The notes under the pieces were generated by a model, which was not told the DNA's origin, did not search any database, and was given only the letters and a program-made list of their open reading frames with translations. From Paraescarpia echinospica (lineage: Eukaryota > Annelida > Polychaeta > Sabellida > Siboglinidae): a stretch of 64,000 bases of DNA. The stretch covers positions 25,336,100 through 25,400,099 of the forward strand of contig CM034532.1 in the NCBI GenBank assembly GCA_020002185.1, in the 5' to 3' direction. Position numbers and translations under genes: made by a program. This document shows positions 60,545-64,000 of the stretch, in pieces. The stretch's first letter is position 1; each line of letters starts with the position of its first letter.

Positions 60545-63229
60545 CTAAATATCGTCAATGAGCTCATTGTCTGGCTCACCCTCTATATAAGCACGTGAGA
60601 GAGCGTCGGCTACGTACAGCAGCTTCCCTGGTACATATGACAGGTTTATCTCGTATCGCTGTAGCTTCAACATCATTCGTTGTACGCGTGCCATTGCGTT
60701 TCCGATCGGTTTCTTCATTATAATCTCAAGCGGCTTATGATCAGTCTGCGCTTCGATTTCCTTGCCATAAATGTACTGATGAAACCTGGAAGTCGCGAAA
60801 ACGACCGCTAACAGTTCTTTCTCCAACTGTGCGTAGTGTAGCTCTGCACCGACTAGTGCCCTTGACGCATAAGCAACAACCTGCCCTTCTTGTAGAAGAC
60901 ACGCCCCTAGTCCACTCTTTGACGCGTCCGACTGCAACGTTACTGGTTTGTTCACGTCGTAGAACCTCAGCACTGGCAAACTGCTTAGAATTGTCTTCAA
61001 CTCGTTCACTGCATCTGTATGCTCTTGTGTCCAACACCACGCCGCGTCCTCTTTCAGCAGCACACGTAGAGGACCAGTGATGTGCGACTCTCGCGGGATG
61101 AACTTTGCCTGATACTTCACAACGTTCAGAAACCTCAGGACTGCGCGCTTGTCCTCAGGCAGTGGCATATCGACGATGGCTCTCACTTTGCTAGGGTCTG
61201 GGCTGAGGCCTGCTTCCGATACTATATGTCCTATGTATAGCACCTCATTGACCTTCAACTGCACTTTTGACGAGTTGAACTTCACGTTTCGTTCTCTTGC
61301 CCTCTGGAAAACAGCACGCATGATGGCATCGTGATCTTGTTCATCATCCCCCGCGACGATGATGTCATCGGCTATCACGTACGCTCCTTTGATGTCACCA
61401 AACGTTAGTAGCATGCGTTTCTGCAGTACTTCACTGGCTGAACTGATGCCAAACGGCATGCGCAGAAACCTTTTTCTGCCCCATGGCGTGTGGTACGTGC
61501 AGAGGTAACTGGACTCATCCGACAGTCTGACGTGCCAGTACGCCATCGACATATCTATCACTGAAAATACTTTCTTTCCAGCCAGACGCGACTGCACATC
61601 CTCAGGAGTCGGGATCTCGAAATGTTCACGCTTAATCGCTCTATTGAGTGGTTTCGGGTCAAGACATAATCTCAACGATCCATTCCGCTTCTCCGTTATG
61701 ACCAAGTTATTCACCCATGGTGTAGGTTGTTCTACAACTGCGACGATTCCATCCCTCTCTAACTTGTCTAGAGCCTTCTTTAAAGTCTCCACTCTGGTGT
61801 ATGGAAGTTTCCTGGTTGCCTGGACTACCGGCTGTACGTCCTCTTTCAGCTCGATATGAAACGGATGCTCAAGTTCTCCAACTCCAGTGAACACGTCTTC
61901 ATATTCGTTCATCAGAGTGTCACTCGTTAATGGCTTCTCACGCGACATCTCGCCCACTCGTTTGACAAGTCCCAATGACTCGCACGCTCGACATCCAAGT
62001 AGTGGAACATTGGTGTGCGTAGTGACAAAGAACTCGATCAGTGTCGGTTTGTCCGCGTTCTCTGGTATGCACAGAAGCTTGACCGTCCCGGCTGGCTTCA
62101 CTTTGACGTCATTCACGAATGCCGACAGTATCGTCTTTGTAGGCTGCAAGGCTGCATTCGGCCTTAGTGTCTCGTAGATCGTCATAGGCAACACATTCGC
62201 CTGTGCGCCAGTGTCCAACTTGAAGCTTATCTGCTGGCTGCCAATCATCATCTTCGTCATCCAGTCATCATCATGAGTAGTGTGTGCATACACGTCCAAG
62301 AATAACGAACCCAGATACAGACATTCATTACTCTCACATTGTTCATTGTTCACCATCCGCACCTTCCTATCGACTGTAGCAGTGCGGTGGTGTTCGCACA
62401 TTACTGCGAAGTGGTTCCACCCCTTGCAACGGTTACACTGTTTACCGTACGCAGGGCATGACTTTGGTGGGTGTGACCTGCTACAGAATTTGCAGTGAAT
62501 GCTTCCCTGTGTAGCCCGTGGTCTCGGTGTACTATTATAACCACCCCTAGTGTCATTGTTAGTTCCCTTGATACCCCTGCCAACTGCATGGGAGCCCTTG
62601 CTAAACGTGCTTGAACGAGATCTCTGCTTCACTACATTCACTTTAGCTTCTGGCTTTCCTTCAGACGCCATGACCTTCAGTTGCGCTCTTGTCGTCTCGG
62701 CTGCATGGCACACATCTAATGCCTTAGCTAGCGACAGATCTGACTCTCTCAAAAGTCTCTCTTTAACACGCTCGTCATTGACGCTGAACACTATCTTGTC
62801 ACGGATCATCAGATCCTCCTGGTCACCAAATTCACACATTTTAGCTTTCATTCTCAAGTCCTTGATCCACTGATCCACTTGTTCCCCATTGCCTTGATTG
62901 CGAGACCAGAAACAATATCGTTCGTAAACTGTATTTTTACGTGGTTTGCAGTAGTGACGGAATTTGTCTAGCACCGTTTCCCAGTTGTCTCTAACTTCTG
63001 CTGGTGGGACGTTAGCAGGTCCTGCTGGTTTGAACTCAAACTGGTTGAATACATCCTGGGCTTCCGGTCCAGCAGTATGTAGTAGTATGGCCACTTGGAC
63101 AGATTTAGGCTTCTTGTTCAATTCACACGCTGTGTAAAATGTCCTAAACTGCTGCTCCCAACTTCTCCATGCCTCATCTAAGTTGCTGGCATCGAACGCA
63201 ATACTACTTGGTGGCTTGAAAAATTCCAT
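60545..63229 (-). CDS. LTR element gag-protease-RT-RNase H polyprotein
   Basis: 894 codons. Gag (1-280) ends in two zinc knuckles (CKFCSRSHPPKSC and CNRCKGWNHFAVMC, 246-278). Protease has the active site LDTGAQ near 339. Reverse transcriptase (about 470-650) has FSVIDMSMAYWHV and IADDIIV, an Ala before the catalytic DD. RNase H (about 760-880) has QSDASKSGLGACL and ends at DALSRAYIEG. Gag and pol share one frame. The frame ends at TAG 60545-60547. Confidence 0.93.
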   Translation of the reverse strand: MEFFKPPSSIAFDASNLDEAWRSWEQQFRTFYTACELNKKPKSVQVAILLHTAGPEAQDVFNQFEFKPAGPANVPPAEVRDNWETVLDKFRHYCKPRKNTVYERYCFWSRNQGNGEQVDQWIKDLRMKAKMCEFGDQEDLMIRDKIVFSVNDERVKERLLRESDLSLAKALDVCHAAETTRAQLKVMASEGKPEAKVNVVKQRSRSSTFSKGSHAVGRGIKGTNNDTRGGYNSTPRPRATQGSIHCKFCSRSHPPKSCPAYGKQCNRCKGWNHFAVMCEHHRTATVDRKVRMVNNEQCESNECLYLGSLFLDVYAHTTHDDDWMTKMMIGSQQISFKLDTGAQANVLPMTIYETLRPNAALQPTKTILSAFVNDVKVKPAGTVKLLCIPENADKPTLIEFFVTTHTNVPLLGCRACESLGLVKRVGEMSREKPLTSDTLMNEYEDVFTGVGELEHPFHIELKEDVQPVVQATRKLPYTRVETLKKALDKLERDGIVAVVEQPTPWVNNLVITEKRNGSLRLCLDPKPLNRAIKREHFEIPTPEDVQSRLAGKKVFSVIDMSMAYWHVRLSDESSYLCTYHTPWGRKRFLRMPFGISSASEVLQKRMLLTFGDIKGAYVIADDIIVAGDDEQDHDAIMRAVFQRARERNVKFNSSKVQLKVNEVLYIGHIVSEAGLSPDPSKVRAIVDMPLPEDKRAVLRFLNVVKYQAKFIPRESHITGPLRVLLKEDAAWCWTQEHTDAVNELKTILSSLPVLRFYDVNKPVTLQSDASKSGLGACLLQEGQVVAYASRALVGAELHYAQLEKELLAVVFATSRFHQYIYGKEIEAQTDHKPLEIIMKKPIGNAMARVQRMMLKLQRYEINLSYVPGKLLYVADALSRAYIEGEPDNELIDDI

Positions 63230-63364
63230 TTTTCAGTCGTTCACACTCACAGTGACTCGACGTTTTGACACACAGTTCAGTTCAATTTTTAGTCGTCACT
63301 TCAAACTTCACCAACACAGTTTTTCCGACCAACACATCCTACCCTAATAGTATGTGTAGTTTGT

Positions 63365-63376
63365 CTTCTGACACCA
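63365..63376 (-). other. Primer binding site, tRNA-Leu
   Basis: On the - strand tggtgtcagaag directly follows the 5' LTR. The + strand cttctgacacca equals the 3' end of animal tRNA-Leu plus CCA (family knowledge). Confidence 0.85.
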
Positions 63377-63551
63377 TGTTATGCTTTATAAAGCAGCATA
63401 TTGCTTGTTTAATTGGAACTGGAAACACTAGACATGTGCAACTCGAATTTGACCGGAAGACAACAACCCTTTATTACCATCAACGGTGTAAGAGCTCACT
63501 GTAGTAAGTAGCTGTATAACGTACCAGTTATAACGATCCTGATACATGACA
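63377..63551 (-). repeat. 5' LTR (175 bp)
   Basis: Partner of 58776-58950, identical except G at 63486 in place of A at 58885. Confidence 0.95.
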
Positions 63552-63585
63552 CAAAGCTCTTACCGCTGCGCTATTACGCTCTACA
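63552..63585 (-). mobile_element. tRNA-derived SINE, copy 6, head fragment
   Basis: On the - strand it reads agcgtaatagcgcagcggta then agagctttg, a tRNA-like A-box head, which continues into the SINE left of the LTR element. It begins with the duplicated CAAAG. Confidence 0.82.
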
Positions 63586-64000
63586 TATAAGTCATTAGTT
63601 TTCTGAATACAGTGGCAATACGAACAAATGCAAACTATTTTTCCCATGCACAAATGGTCTGCTCATCTACTACACATTTTGCCATCGAACTACGTGTGCA
63701 GAAACTGTGCAAGGGACTGTCACTTAAGGATTGGCCTGCATGGTCACAGCAGACGCTGTCCCACCAGCCATTGACTCTTCAGGCGCAGAACCTTTTGTCC
63801 TCGGGACGGGGAGGCCTACAACTACTACTATTACATTGCATGGGCTATGCCATATACATCCCAAATCGGAAATTACACGATTTCTTGAAGCATCTTGGAC
63901 AACATTACTTGTGTCTATTGAATTAGAATTGGTTTGTGGAGGTACCGGACATGTAGGGGAATAAAAACTAATGCAGGTAACACGATAATATAACAAGATA
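63586..64000. repeat. Flank ending in a relative of the 119-bp repeat
   Basis: From about 63865, gaaattacacgatttcttga, agcatcttgg and aattggtttgtggaggtacc match the 119-bp unit of 54713-55430 with many changes. 63586-63864 shows no gene. Confidence 0.65.

Larger units (their letters stand above)
58776..63551 (-). mobile_element. Ty3/Gypsy LTR retrotransposon, nearly intact (Steamer-like)
   Basis: 4776 bp with two 175-bp LTRs that differ at one base (58885 versus 63486), flanked by the 5-bp duplication CAAAG (58771-58775 and 63552-63556). On the - strand the order is LTR, PBS, gag-protease-RT-RNase H, integrase, polypurine tract, LTR, with no envelope frame. The PBS matches tRNA-Leu. Short LTRs, size, tRNA-Leu priming and the lack of env resemble the Steamer-like / Mag group of bivalves (inference from structure). 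One in-frame TAG separates RNase H from integrase. Confidence 0.93.

Noticed and set aside
61644..62873. Several + strand open frames within the LTR element
   Set aside because: Antisense shadows of the gag-pol frame.

Overview
The window is eukaryotic, spliced, AT-rich animal DNA. Large introns, many minisatellites, tRNA-derived SINEs, TTAA-flanked DNA elements and a Steamer-like Ty3/Gypsy element suggest a marine invertebrate, probably a lophotrochozoan such as a mollusc. The species is inferred, not proven.

The main gene is a complete EPS15 orthologue on the + strand, rebuilt here as 22 coding exons from 3874 to 48436 (901 residues). Every junction keeps phase. It encodes three EH domains, a coiled coil, 16 DPF motifs with a proline-rich segment, and C-terminal ubiquitin-interacting motifs. 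This is the architecture of the clathrin-coat adaptor that links AP-2, NPF-bearing partners such as epsin, and ubiquitinated cargo. A possible first exon of a divergent gene (3006-3041, - strand) would share the promoter region.

Intron 10 of EPS15 (14844-24452) contains a second complete gene on the opposite strand, 24044 down to 17920. It has seven exons and encodes a FAM187-like secreted or type I membrane protein with two Ig-like domains, a cysteine-rich WSxWSxC-type segment between them, one transmembrane helix and a short basic tail.

Introns and flanks carry the rest. Upstream there is a 78-bp tandem array and an inverted pair of SGNH-hydrolase sequences (905-1974). Inside the introns there are foldback elements, two elements with TTAA target sites, two SINE families, a degenerate THAP fragment and arrays of 66, 37, 36, 52 and 31 bp. 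Two arrays (66 and 52 bp) contain splice signals in every unit. Downstream there are a 51-bp array (49823-51464), a 119-bp array (about 54713-55430), a decayed APE-type LINE (about 55695-58517), and a nearly intact LTR retrotransposon (58776-63551, - strand). The LTR element landed inside the tRNA-like head of a SINE, with a 5-bp target duplication.

I found no convincing unknown multigene system. The most unusual signals are tandem arrays that replicate splice sites, SINE tails that sit exactly where EPS15 splice acceptors are needed, and the nested antisense FAM187-like gene.
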